Source: Desulfoscipio geothermicus (GTDB lineage: Bacteria > Bacillota > Desulfotomaculia > Desulfotomaculales > Desulfallaceae). From it: a stretch of 64,000 nucleotides of DNA. The number at the start of each line of letters is the position of its first letter. Position 1 is the first letter of the stretch. The notes beneath the pieces are model-generated. The model did no database searches, was not told the origin of the DNA, and was given only the letters and a program-made list of their open reading frames with translations. The stretch lies in contig JAENYS010000002.1 of the NCBI GenBank assembly GCA_016841645.1, forward strand, positions 124,001 to 188,000. The letters are read 5' to 3'. Positions 25,785 to 33,996 of this stretch are shown here, piece after piece. The position numbers and the translations under genes are program-made.

Positions 25785-26967
25785 AAATTATATTTATCCT
25801 GCCGCAAATAAAGTAATTGAAGCAAGCGGTGTGTTGATTGGGGGAAGGCGGAATCTGGACCTTTTCCTGCATTTAGAAAAGGAAGAAGTCGTGATCGGCA
25901 ATAAATTGGCCGACGTAGAACGATATATAATTGAGCATATCGGCAAAAAGAAAATGGCGGTGCTTGCCTCCGGGGATCCGGGAGTTTTCAGTATCTCCGA
26001 ATACCTAAAGAACAGGCTTGTCGATATAGAACTGCTAGTCTATCCCGGCATCAGCTCAATGCAATATTTATGTGCCGGAATCAATAAAAGCTGGGATGAT
26101 ATTTTTATCACCAGCCTCCATGGCAGGGAACTGAACAATCTAACCGGTATAGTCAAAAATCACGGCAAGGTGATACTTTTTACCGGTGGCACCTCTTCGC
26201 CTTTTCATGTATGCAGGGAGCTTATTAGTAATGGATTAGGGGATGTTACGGTTACTATTGGGGAAAAACTCTCCTATCCGGAAGAAAGAATTGTCACAGG
26301 GTCACCGGAAGAAATGGCGAAGCTGGAGTTTGACAGTCTTTCGATTATGCTGGTGGAGAATCCCGGCCAAGGTTTTGCCACTAATCAAGTCTGGGAGATT
26401 GCCACACCCGGTATACCGGACGAGCTGTTTGTCCGGGGAGATGTGCCCATGACCAAGGAAGAAGTTAGGACTGTAGTATTATCCAAACTGAGACTCCGGG
26501 AAGATTCCGTCGTTTATGATATTGGCGCGGGTACGGGTTCGGTTTCCATTGAATGCGGCTTGATCGCGAAAAAGGGCAGGGTATACGCCATTGAAAAGGA
26601 AAAGGATGCCCTGGCACTGGTCAGGGAGAATGTGAGGAAGTTTGGACCCGGTAATGTTACTGTGGTAGAAGGAGTGGCTCCTGATGTACTAATGGGTCTA
26701 ACTAAGCCGGACCGTATTTTTATCGGAGGAACAGATGGCCGAATGGACAGTATATTGGGCTGGGCAGCTGCAATGAATCACCGGATTAGAATTGTGGTGA
26801 ATGCAGTAGCGATTGAAACAGCTTGTGAAGCGATTGCAGGCTTGAACAGTAGGGGATTCAGGGATATTGATATTACCGGTGTTTCAGTAACAAAGGGGCG
26901 GTTGGTGGGAAAGAAGCATATGATGCAGGCTCTAAATCCCATTTATATCATTAGTGCGGAGAAGTAA
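25741..26967 (+). CDS. cbiET: bifunctional cobalt-precorrin-7 methyltransferase/decarboxylase CbiET
   Basis: Fusion of CbiE (C5 methyltransferase, about residues 1-200, with LYIIGIGPGDKNY and LASGDPGVFSI) and CbiT (C15 methyltransferase with decarboxylation, about 225-408, with MTKEEVR, VVYDIGAGTGSVSIE and VEGVAPD). The fusion corresponds to CobL of the aerobic route but here sits with CbiD/CbiG. ATG 25741 has AGGGAG upstream and fits the CbiE N-terminus; it lies inside the end of cbiD. Confidence 0.94.
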   Translation: MDKKLYIIGIGPGDKNYIYPAANKVIEASGVLIGGRRNLDLFLHLEKEEVVIGNKLADVERYIIEHIGKKKMAVLASGDPGVFSISEYLKNRLVDIELLVYPGISSMQYLCAGINKSWDDIFITSLHGRELNNLTGIVKNHGKVILFTGGTSSPFHVCRELISNGLGDVTVTIGEKLSYPEERIVTGSPEEMAKLEFDSLSIMLVENPGQGFATNQVWEIATPGIPDELFVRGDVPMTKEEVRTVVLSKLRLREDSVVYDIGAGTGSVSIECGLIAKKGRVYAIEKEKDALALVRENVRKFGPGNVTVVEGVAPDVLMGLTKPDRIFIGGTDGRMDSILGWAAAMNHRIRIVVNAVAIETACEAIAGLNSRGFRDIDITGVSVTKGRLVGKKHMMQALNPIYIISAEK

Positions 26968-26992
26968 AGCACACAATTGGTGGAGGAAGAAG

Positions 26993-27700
26993 ATGGCAGG
27001 AAAACTATATGGTGTTGGAATTGGACCGGGTGATCCGGAGTTAATCACAGTTAAGGCTAAGCGCATTCTCGCCGAGGCGGATGTAGTGGCAGTTCCGAAA
27101 ACCGCGGCGGAAAAGGAAAGTCTGGCCCGGACCATTGCCGAGGATGCCTTGGAAAAAGGCAAAGAAATTCTTGAACTGTTATTCCCAATGAGTTTTGATG
27201 AAAAGGTGCTGGAGAGAAGTTGGAATGAAGCGATCGGAAAAATCCAAGAGAAGCTTGATCAGGGCAAGTGTGTTGCGTTTATAACCCTGGGTGACCCAAC
27301 AGTATACAGTACTTATATGTATATCCACAAGCAGCTTCACAAAGAAGGATATGCTGCAGAGATCATTCCAGGCATTACATCCTTTTGTGCTGTTGCTGCC
27401 AGAGCAGGAGTCAGCCTGGGAGAGAACAGGGAAGCCATAGCGATCGTGCCTTCAGCGTATGAGTGCGATAATCTGGAAAATATATTACAAAGCTTCGATA
27501 ATATCGTTTTAATGAAATTATCCAAAAGCTTTCCGAAACTAAAGGAGTTGCTTAAGGCGGAAGGCTTGTCTGAAAGAGCTGTTTTGGTCAGCAAGTGTGG
27601 GATGAAGGATGAAAGGGTCACCTATGACTTGAGCTTGCTTAACGGCGAAAAAATAAGTTATTTTTCTACCATGATTGTGAAAAAGGGCGGTGTCAGGTAA
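26993..27700 (+). CDS. cbiL: precorrin-2 C20-methyltransferase
   Basis: SAM-dependent methyltransferase of the uroporphyrin/corrin family acting on cobalt-factor II. The 235-residue protein has KLYGVGIGPGDPELITVKA at the N-terminus, the ITLGDPTVYSTYMYI strand and EIIPGITSFCAVAA. ATG 26993 follows GGAGGAAG and matches the family start. The short frame before it overlaps the cbiET end and is not used. Confidence 0.94.
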   Translation: MAGKLYGVGIGPGDPELITVKAKRILAEADVVAVPKTAAEKESLARTIAEDALEKGKEILELLFPMSFDEKVLERSWNEAIGKIQEKLDQGKCVAFITLGDPTVYSTYMYIHKQLHKEGYAAEIIPGITSFCAVAARAGVSLGENREAIAIVPSAYECDNLENILQSFDNIVLMKLSKSFPKLKELLKAEGLSERAVLVSKCGMKDERVTYDLSLLNGEKISYFSTMIVKKGGVR

Positions 27701-27701
27701 A

Positions 27702-28454
27702 ATGGTTTATTTTATTGGTGCAGGCCCCGGAGATCCTGATTTGATAACGGTGAAAGGAAAGAGATACATTGAAGAGGCGGATATTATTATCTACGCCGGT
27801 TCTCTGGTGAATAAAGCGCTTTTGGCAAATGCCCTAAAAGGGGCTGAGGTATATGACAGCGCCGGTATGACTTTGGAAGAGGTGCTGGATGTAATGGTTA
27901 AAGGGACCATGGCAGGAAAAAAAATTGCCAGGGTGCATACGGGAGATCCTTCGATTTTTGGCGCTATCCGTGAACAAATGGATGCGCTGGATAGATATGA
28001 CATAGCATACGAAATTGTTCCCGGAGTCAGCTCTTTTTTAGCGGCAGCGGCTGCGCTAAAAAAAGAATATACCCTGCCCGGGGTCTCTCAGACTGTGATA
28101 CTGACCCGCATGGAGGGAAGGACCGAGGTGCCTGCTTCGGAAAAAATAGAAGCTTTAGCTGCGCACCAAGCGACCATGATCATATTCTTAAGCGCCGGTA
28201 TGCTGGATGAAATGGTGGACAGGCTTAAATGTGGCTACACAGAAAACACACCGGTGGCAGTTGTTTACAAAGCATCCTGGCCGGAACAGCTAATTATCCA
28301 TGGGACGCTTCAGGATATTGCAGAAAAAGTGAAAAAAAAAGGTATCAGGAAAACAGCTCTGGTGGTCGTCGGTGACTTCCTGGGAGATGAATATGAGTTG
28401 TCCAAGCTTTACGACAGACATTTTACTCATGAGTTTAGGAATGGCAGCGCATGA
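27702..28454 (+). CDS. cbiF: cobalt-precorrin-4 C11-methyltransferase
   Basis: Tetrapyrrole methyltransferase of 250 residues with VYFIGAGPGDPDLITVKG, HTGDPSIFGAIREQ and EIVPGVSSFLAAAA, the CbiF-type blocks. ATG 27702 follows the cbiL stop by one base; a GTG at 27690 four codons upstream is a possible alternative. It overlaps cbiG by four bases. Confidence 0.94.
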   Translation: MVYFIGAGPGDPDLITVKGKRYIEEADIIIYAGSLVNKALLANALKGAEVYDSAGMTLEEVLDVMVKGTMAGKKIARVHTGDPSIFGAIREQMDALDRYDIAYEIVPGVSSFLAAAAALKKEYTLPGVSQTVILTRMEGRTEVPASEKIEALAAHQATMIIFLSAGMLDEMVDRLKCGYTENTPVAVVYKASWPEQLIIHGTLQDIAEKVKKKGIRKTALVVVGDFLGDEYELSKLYDRHFTHEFRNGSA

Positions 28455-29449
28455 AGACGGCAGTAATTGCTCTTACCAAAAACGGAGTTGGGTTGGCTGA
28501 GAAAATAGGGCGAGAGTTGGACGCTGATATCTATGCGAAAAAGGATGATTTCCGCGGGCTAATTGAAATAATATTCTTTTCTTATGACTCTTTGATTTTT
28601 ATTATGGCCTGCGGGATTGTAGTCCGAAGTATTGCGCCTTATATCAAGGATAAACAGTCTGACCCCGCAGTGGTGGTAGTGGATGAACTGGGACGATTTG
28701 CCATCAGCCTGTTATCCGGACATATCGGTGGCGCAAACCGCCTGGCGGCGAGGGTGGCCGCTATTATGGGAGGAACTCCGGTCATTACGACCGCCACAGA
28801 TATTAACGGCGTGATTGCTTTTGATGAACTAGCCACTGATAATGACTGTGCCATTGAGAACATCGGTGTTTTGAAATATATAAGTTCCGAGCTTATCAAT
28901 GGCGGTAAGGTAAGTCTTATTAGCGATTGTAAGATCGTTGGAGTCCTACCCCACAATATCGATACCCCCGGTTTCGGTCAGCATTGCCGGCTTGCCGTTG
29001 CCTTGACCAATTCCACAATGGTGCCGGTAACAGCTGAAAAGATACTATATTTGAGACCCCGTAATCTCATTATCGGCCTTGGCTGTAAGAAGGGCAAATC
29101 AAAGCAGGAAATAGAAGAGGCTTTGGCGCATTTCATGAGGATTAATAACAAAAGCATGCTTTCAATAAAATGCATTGCCTCCATCTCAATAAAAGCAAAT
29201 GAGCAGGGGATTCTGGACTTTTGCAGTGAGAAAAATATTCCTTTTCAAACCTTTTCGGCTGAGGTGATTAAAACAGTTGAGCACCGGTTTTCGTCTTCAG
29301 AGTTTGTAAAAAGCATAACAGGAGTTGGATGTGTAGCGGAGGCATGCGCAATAATGGCCGGTAACCAGCCAAAGCTTGTTTGCCCGAAGACAGTATACAG
29401 CGGCATCACTCTTGCACTGGCAGAGGAAGAGAAGGTTTTTACATTATGA
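28451..29449 (+). CDS. cbiG: cobalt-precorrin-5A hydrolase
   Basis: Opens the delta-lactone of cobalt-precorrin-5A and removes the C20 carbon as acetaldehyde in the anaerobic route. The 332-residue protein has the N-terminal FIMACGIVVRSIAPYIKDKQSDPAVVV-type block (ACGI to DPAVV), LLSGHIGGAN, and a C-terminal GLGCKKGKS plus ITGVGCVAEACA domain. ATG 28451 overlaps the cbiF stop (ATGA). Confidence 0.94.
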   Translation: MKTAVIALTKNGVGLAEKIGRELDADIYAKKDDFRGLIEIIFFSYDSLIFIMACGIVVRSIAPYIKDKQSDPAVVVVDELGRFAISLLSGHIGGANRLAARVAAIMGGTPVITTATDINGVIAFDELATDNDCAIENIGVLKYISSELINGGKVSLISDCKIVGVLPHNIDTPGFGQHCRLAVALTNSTMVPVTAEKILYLRPRNLIIGLGCKKGKSKQEIEEALAHFMRINNKSMLSIKCIASISIKANEQGILDFCSEKNIPFQTFSAEVIKTVEHRFSSSEFVKSITGVGCVAEACAIMAGNQPKLVCPKTVYSGITLALAEEEKVFTL

Positions 29450-29481
29450 ACATCATCAAGATAAAGGAGATCGCGTAAATC

Positions 29482-30228
29482 ATGTCCAAGATAACAGTAA
29501 TAGGTATCGGGCCGGGGAACCTTGAGGATATGACTCAACGGGCAATAGCTGCCATGGAGAACGCCGATATTATTATGGGATACAGTACATACATTGAGCT
29601 TGTTGAGAAGTATTTTCACGGTAAGGAGTTTTTAAGTTCGGGAATGACCCGCGAAATCGAAAGATGCCGGTTGGCTCTGCAAAAGGCGCTGGAAGGAAAA
29701 TCCGTTGCCCTCATCAGCAGCGGGGATAGCGGTATCTACGGGATGGCAGGCATTATGCTGGAAGTTGTTAACGATTCGGAAAGTGGAGTACCGGTGGAGG
29801 TGATCCCGGGCATAACGGCAGCCAATGCAGCGGCAGCAATTCTTGGAGCGCCCCTTATGCATGACTTTGCCGTGATCAGCTTAAGCGACCTGATGACGCC
29901 ATTGGAGCAGATCTACAAGCGAGTGGAATGTGCTGCTCAAGGGGATTTTGTCCTTTGTCTGTATAATCCCAAAAGTAAAGGGCGGTCAGACTATATTGTT
30001 AAGGCCCGTGATATCGTGCTTAAATATAAAAGCCCAGATACTCCGGTCGGTATTGTTCGTAATGCCGGAAGGGAAAATGAAGCATATGACATTGCTACCT
30101 TGGCGAATATGCTTGACTTTCCCATAGATATGTTTACGGTTGTGATTATCGGAAATTCTAAAACTTATATTGAAAAAGGCCGCATAATTACGCCGAGGGG
30201 ATATGATTTGCAGAAAAGGGTAAAGTGA
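29482..30228 (+). CDS. cbiH: cobalt-precorrin-3 C17-methyltransferase
   Basis: Ring-contracting methyltransferase of 248 residues with ITVIGIGPGNLEDMTQRA, ISSGDSGIYGMAG, EVIPGITAANAAAA and FVLCLYNPKSKGR, all typical of CbiH/CobJ. It follows cbiG after 32 bases. Works between CbiL and CbiF. Its stop overlaps cbiJ. Confidence 0.94.
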   Translation: MSKITVIGIGPGNLEDMTQRAIAAMENADIIMGYSTYIELVEKYFHGKEFLSSGMTREIERCRLALQKALEGKSVALISSGDSGIYGMAGIMLEVVNDSESGVPVEVIPGITAANAAAAILGAPLMHDFAVISLSDLMTPLEQIYKRVECAAQGDFVLCLYNPKSKGRSDYIVKARDIVLKYKSPDTPVGIVRNAGRENEAYDIATLANMLDFPIDMFTVVIIGNSKTYIEKGRIITPRGYDLQKRVK

Positions 30229-31028
30229 AGGTGAAAATTATTAAGTGTATCCTGGTGATTGCAGGTACAAAGGATGCAAGGGATATTATTGATCAACTGT
30301 TAAAGATCCAAGCAGATGTAGTTGCTACTGTCATGACCAGCTTTGGCAGAGAACTGTTGGAAACTTACCCTGGAATTAAGGTGTATGAGGGAAAATTGGA
30401 TTCGTCGGGCATAACCGGGCTGGTTCAGAAGAACAACATATCTTGTATTGTGGATGCTTCACATCCTTTTGCCAAGGAAGTGTCCGCTAATGCTATGCGC
30501 TCCTGTGAGGAGACGGGTACAGCGTATTTGAGATTTGAACGTGAAAATACGGCGGTAAAAAGCAATGGGTCAGTAGAAAACGACGGTGTTATACGAGTGA
30601 AGAGTTTTGAAGAGGCGGCAGAAGCAGCTAGTAAATTCGGAGGGAATATTTTACTGACCATTGGAAGCAAGCATATCAATGTGTTTACTAAAAGAATTCC
30701 GGATTATAAAAAGAGGCTTTTTGCAAGGATTTTACCCGACAGTCGTATGATTGCCAAATGTGAAGAAGTCGGTTTATCGGCAGGTAATATCATTGCATTA
30801 AAAGGCCCCTTTGCTGAAGAGTTGAATATTGAAATGTTAAAGCATTGCAAAGCGGCAGTGATGGTTACCAAAGAAAGCGGGGAGACAGGCGGGACGGACC
30901 AAAAGTTGAATGCAGCTGCAAAATTAGGAATTTCTGTCGTATTAGTGGAACGCCCTGAGGTAGTATACATACGAAAAGTGAGCACGGTCGATGAAGTGGT
31001 AAAATTTGTAAAGAAGTATATGCAATAG
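30225..31028 (+). CDS. cbiJ: cobalt-precorrin-6A reductase
   Basis: NADH/NADPH-dependent reductase that reduces the corrin macrocycle. The 267-residue protein has the family blocks ILVIAGTKDARDII, CIVDASHPFAKEVSANA, FERE, LLTIGSKHI and VTKESGETGG. The GTG at 30225 overlaps the cbiH stop; a second GTG at 30231 is also possible. A 130-base gap follows before cbiX, containing no gene. Confidence 0.92.
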   Translation: MKVKIIKCILVIAGTKDARDIIDQLLKIQADVVATVMTSFGRELLETYPGIKVYEGKLDSSGITGLVQKNNISCIVDASHPFAKEVSANAMRSCEETGTAYLRFERENTAVKSNGSVENDGVIRVKSFEEAAEAASKFGGNILLTIGSKHINVFTKRIPDYKKRLFARILPDSRMIAKCEEVGLSAGNIIALKGPFAEELNIEMLKHCKAAVMVTKESGETGGTDQKLNAAAKLGISVVLVERPEVVYIRKVSTVDEVVKFVKKYMQ

Positions 31029-31157
31029 AAGGTAAGCCGCTGCTATGAAGCATTATTGGCTTCAACCTCTACAACAATAAAACATTGGATCATAACGTAA
31101 TATATAATGTTTTGGATCAAGGCATATAGACAATGATACAACGAGAGGATGAACATA

Positions 31158-31520
31158 ATGAACGGCATATTAATACTGGCACATGGAAGCAGAAGACAGG
31201 AAACAGACAGAATTCTCAAGTCATTAACGCAGAAAGTAAAAGATAAAACCGGTGAACAGCTGATTTATCCGGCATATCTGCAGTTTTCCCAACAAAACCT
31301 GGAAGTGGGCATTGAATACCTTATAGAAAAAGGAGCCGATAAAATAAAGGTCATTCCACTGTTCTTATTTGACGGAATTCATGTAACCCAGGATATTCCG
31401 CAGGAGTTGGGCATGATTATGGCAAAACATCCCGGGCTAGAAGTGAAAATGTGCAAGCATCTTGGAGATGATGACAGAATTGCAGATATTATCGGGGATC
31501 GTATAAACTCTCTAGATTAA
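31158..31520 (+). CDS. cbiX: sirohydrochlorin cobaltochelatase (short CbiX)
   Basis: Inserts cobalt into sirohydrochlorin, the entry step of the anaerobic branch. The 120-residue length fits the small CbiX(S)-type class II chelatase. Metal-binding histidines are H9 (in ILILAHGSR) and H75 (in LFLFDGIHVTQDIP). ATG 31158 has GAGG nine bases upstream; the ATG at 31149 is too close to it. It is the last gene of the cbi operon and is followed by a strong terminator. Confidence 0.92.
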   Translation: MNGILILAHGSRRQETDRILKSLTQKVKDKTGEQLIYPAYLQFSQQNLEVGIEYLIEKGADKIKVIPLFLFDGIHVTQDIPQELGMIMAKHPGLEVKMCKHLGDDDRIADIIGDRINSLD

Positions 31521-31534
31521 TTCATGAATTGTAG

Positions 31535-31575
31535 AATCCGGAAGGTTAAAATAGCCTTCCGGATTTATTGTTTAT
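31535..31575 (+). terminator. terminator of cbi operon
   Basis: Perfect 11-bp stem AATCCGGAAGG/CCTTCCGGATT with a 9-base loop, followed by TATTGTTTATAATAT, directly after cbiX. Confidence 0.85.
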
Positions 31576-31629
31576 AATATCTTTATCTATCGATTGTATT
31601 GTTTGTAATTTATCAATTAATTTTATAAT

Positions 31630-31666
31630 AAATTTTTCAATAATATGTAATTTTATTGAAAAATTT
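31630..31666. repeat. 14-bp perfect inverted repeat upstream of pilin genes
   Basis: Arms AAATTTTTCAATAA (31630-31643) and TTATTGAAAAATTT (31653-31666) with a 9-base centre. The right arm is part of the 12-bp palindrome GAAAAATTTTTC (31658-31669). It sits in an AT-rich 220-base gap between the cbi terminator and the first prepilin gene and may be an operator. No clear -35/-10 pair was found. Confidence 0.6.
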
Positions 31667-31798
31667 TTCTATATTGGCAGGTAATTTAATATAATTGTAT
31701 AAATTTAATCATAAAGGAAATTGATGGCGAAAAATATCTTCTAATAATATGGAGTAATGGTAGCAATTAGGTCATTAATTAGTTTGGAGGGGATGTAT

Positions 31799-32179
31799 AT
31801 GCTTACTGATAAGCGGGGATTTATCCTCATGGAAGTGGTAAGCTCGGTATTAATATTGAGCATTTGCTCTGTTGTTGTATTATTTGCTGTTACAACTCAA
31901 TCAAATCAGTTGGCGGGGTCTTTGCAGCGGCTTAAAGCAATAGAAATGGCCCATGGGAAGCTTGACGAAATAATAGGCATGGAATTTGACAGTATTGCAC
32001 CGGTGCCCAAAACAAATTTTCCGCCTACTTATGGTGATTATCAATATGCTGTGGACGTACAAAACGATGACGAATACAGTGAATTTTTAAAGAATATCCA
32101 TGTTACGGTTTATTTTACCGAACCGGTATCAGGAATTGAGAAATCTGTAACGGTTGCCGGTGCTAGAGCTAAAAGATGA
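31799..32179 (+). CDS. prepilin-like protein, PilV type
   Basis: A 126-residue type IV prepilin-like protein. The leader ends at Gly7 and the mature part begins FILME with Glu at +5, followed by a single hydrophobic helix (VVSSVLILSICSVVVLFAV). This is the signature processed by prepilin peptidase, which is encoded about 3.7 kb downstream. ATG 31799 has GGAGG eight bases before it. Probably a minor pilin or pseudopilin of a type IV pilus or competence-like machine; the assembly ATPase is not in this window. Confidence 0.82.
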   Translation: MLTDKRGFILMEVVSSVLILSICSVVVLFAVTTQSNQLAGSLQRLKAIEMAHGKLDEIIGMEFDSIAPVPKTNFPPTYGDYQYAVDVQNDDEYSEFLKNIHVTVYFTEPVSGIEKSVTVAGARAKR

Positions 32180-32185
32180 TGTGTT

Positions 32186-32680
32186 ATGTTTAAGGTATCC
32201 CAATGTGGTGGTTTTACTTTGGTTGGCTTGTTAGTTGCTATGTTGTTAACTGTTATTGTTCTTGGTATTGCCAACTCTTTATTTGCTTTTGGTGTAAGAA
32301 CATGCTATTGGAACCTGAACAGGCTGGAAGTGCAAGAAAACTTGCGCATTGGGATTGACAGAGTTTCCAGGGAAGTTCGCCAGGCGGATGAAATTACATT
32401 TATTGATAATAATGGAAATGGCCGGCTTGTTTTTAAAGATCTACGTGGTGATATGATTTCTTATCGGATAAGTTTAAGTGGTGATACTGAAGCGGCATAT
32501 CAATTAATTCGTTCCAAAAACGGGTCCGGCCATAATCCTGTAGCCAGGTATGTCACAAGGCTCTATGTAGAACCTGAAAATACAGGTACGGAGGTTCGGG
32601 TAGTGCATCTAAAAATAACCGGGGAAAAGGGAGATAGCGGTACAATGGATGTAAGCACAACTGTTACGCTTAGAAATTAG
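32186..32680 (+). CDS. prepilin-like protein, PilW/PulJ type lacking Glu+5
   Basis: A 164-residue protein with a short leader ending in GG, then FTLVGLLVAMLLTVIVLGIA as the hydrophobic helix. Position +5 of the predicted mature protein is Gly instead of the usual Glu. In type II secretion the tip protein GspK is the usual exception, so this could be a tip or minor component. The soluble part has DRVSREVRQADEITF, as in PilW-like proteins. It follows the PilV-like gene after six bases. Confidence 0.75.
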   Translation: MFKVSQCGGFTLVGLLVAMLLTVIVLGIANSLFAFGVRTCYWNLNRLEVQENLRIGIDRVSREVRQADEITFIDNNGNGRLVFKDLRGDMISYRISLSGDTEAAYQLIRSKNGSGHNPVARYVTRLYVEPENTGTEVRVVHLKITGEKGDSGTMDVSTTVTLRN

Positions 32681-32696
32681 ATCGGGGGGCTGGGCT

Positions 32697-33824
32697 GTGA
32701 AAGAGTACCTCGGCAGAGGAGAGGGACAAACCTTAATTTTGGTAATGATGATTACCACCATCCTATTAATATTAATCTCTGCTGTAGGAGCTATGACCTT
32801 AAGGAGTTATGTGAATGTAGTTAGGGAAGAAGAGTATATTAAGGTACAGTGTGCAGCCGATGCCGGTATTGAAAAAACAATAGCCGCTATTAAAGAGGAC
32901 GCCGATTGTTGGAATAACTTCCTTTGCTTCAATGATGGAGTTGTTACCGATGTTTTCCCTGAAACATCAATAAGTGATGATGTTACATATTCAGTTAAGG
33001 CTATAAAGCAAATCCAATATATTGGCAATTCTTTATCAATTAGTTCCCTGGGGCAATGTAAAAACGATGCCGGTGAATTGCTGGCCCAAAAAACATTACG
33101 GTGTACGGTCGCCGTTTATGCTATTGAAGATTATTTAAAGGGACTTGCTGTCCTGCCCGACCAACCGGTTTTTATTGATATTCCCGGTAATATAACAGTA
33201 GACGGTAGTATGATCTTAAATGGCAGTATTGACTTACCGGACACTGTACCGGTCAGTGGCGATATCTATGCCGGCGGTAATGCTACGGGTGATTGCGGCG
33301 GAGAAATATATAGCAATTACGAATACATACCATCTTTCCCGGAACTTAATGAAAGCTATTACTTACAGAGAGCATTGGAAGACGGTCATGTTTTTTATCA
33401 TGATAAGGAATTTGGCGCCGGCGGGGTTATAACAGAATATAACGGTTTTTACTATGTAGACGGTAATGTGAATATTTCCGGTGTTTACCAAGGGGCGGCA
33501 CTGATCTTTTCCACCGGTAATATTAATGTATTGGGAAATTTGGAAAACGGGGGTTCCGGAAATGGAAGCTTAACTCTGATTGCTCTTGGAGATGTAAATA
33601 TCTATAATTTTTTTGCATATACAAATATTATAGCTAGAGGTTCTTTATTTGTTCAAGGTGGCGCATCGCTTCATGGTGCGGCTTGTGTTGGCGGCTTAAC
33701 GTATGAACCTGTGGGGGAGTGTTTATTTGAAATATGCCATGATTGCGGACCTGAGCCGGCGGATGGTGCTTTAACGGTTAATGTTGATACGAAATTATGG
33801 GAGGAATCACGTACTGTATTTTAA
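32697..33824 (+). CDS. PilX-like membrane-anchored pilus-locus protein
   Basis: A 375-residue protein that begins with a hydrophobic helix (TLILVMMITTILLILISAVGA) like PilX/GspK N-termini, without a clear prepilin cleavage glycine. The C-terminal part (about 150-340) is rich in short beta repeats (INVLGNLENG..., LIALGDVNIYN, IIARGSLFVQG, GAACVGG), suggesting a beta-solenoid. Start GTG 32697 follows a GGGGGCTGGG SD-like run. Third gene of the pilin-like trio; no terminator was recognised after it. Confidence 0.7.
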   Translation: MKEYLGRGEGQTLILVMMITTILLILISAVGAMTLRSYVNVVREEEYIKVQCAADAGIEKTIAAIKEDADCWNNFLCFNDGVVTDVFPETSISDDVTYSVKAIKQIQYIGNSLSISSLGQCKNDAGELLAQKTLRCTVAVYAIEDYLKGLAVLPDQPVFIDIPGNITVDGSMILNGSIDLPDTVPVSGDIYAGGNATGDCGGEIYSNYEYIPSFPELNESYYLQRALEDGHVFYHDKEFGAGGVITEYNGFYYVDGNVNISGVYQGAALIFSTGNINVLGNLENGGSGNGSLTLIALGDVNIYNFFAYTNIIARGSLFVQGGASLHGAACVGGLTYEPVGECLFEICHDCGPEPADGALTVNVDTKLWEESRTVF

Positions 33825-33996
33825 TATGGAAGGGTAATTATCCTCGTGATATAATACCGGTGAGCAAAAATATAATAAAAATAATTCTTTGGAATAAAAT
33901 ATGGGTAGTTCATAGACACCTGCACGATATATTTTTGTGCAGCAGGTTATTTGGATTGCCTTAGCTATATTAAATAAGAACTGGACGGTGAACGGT

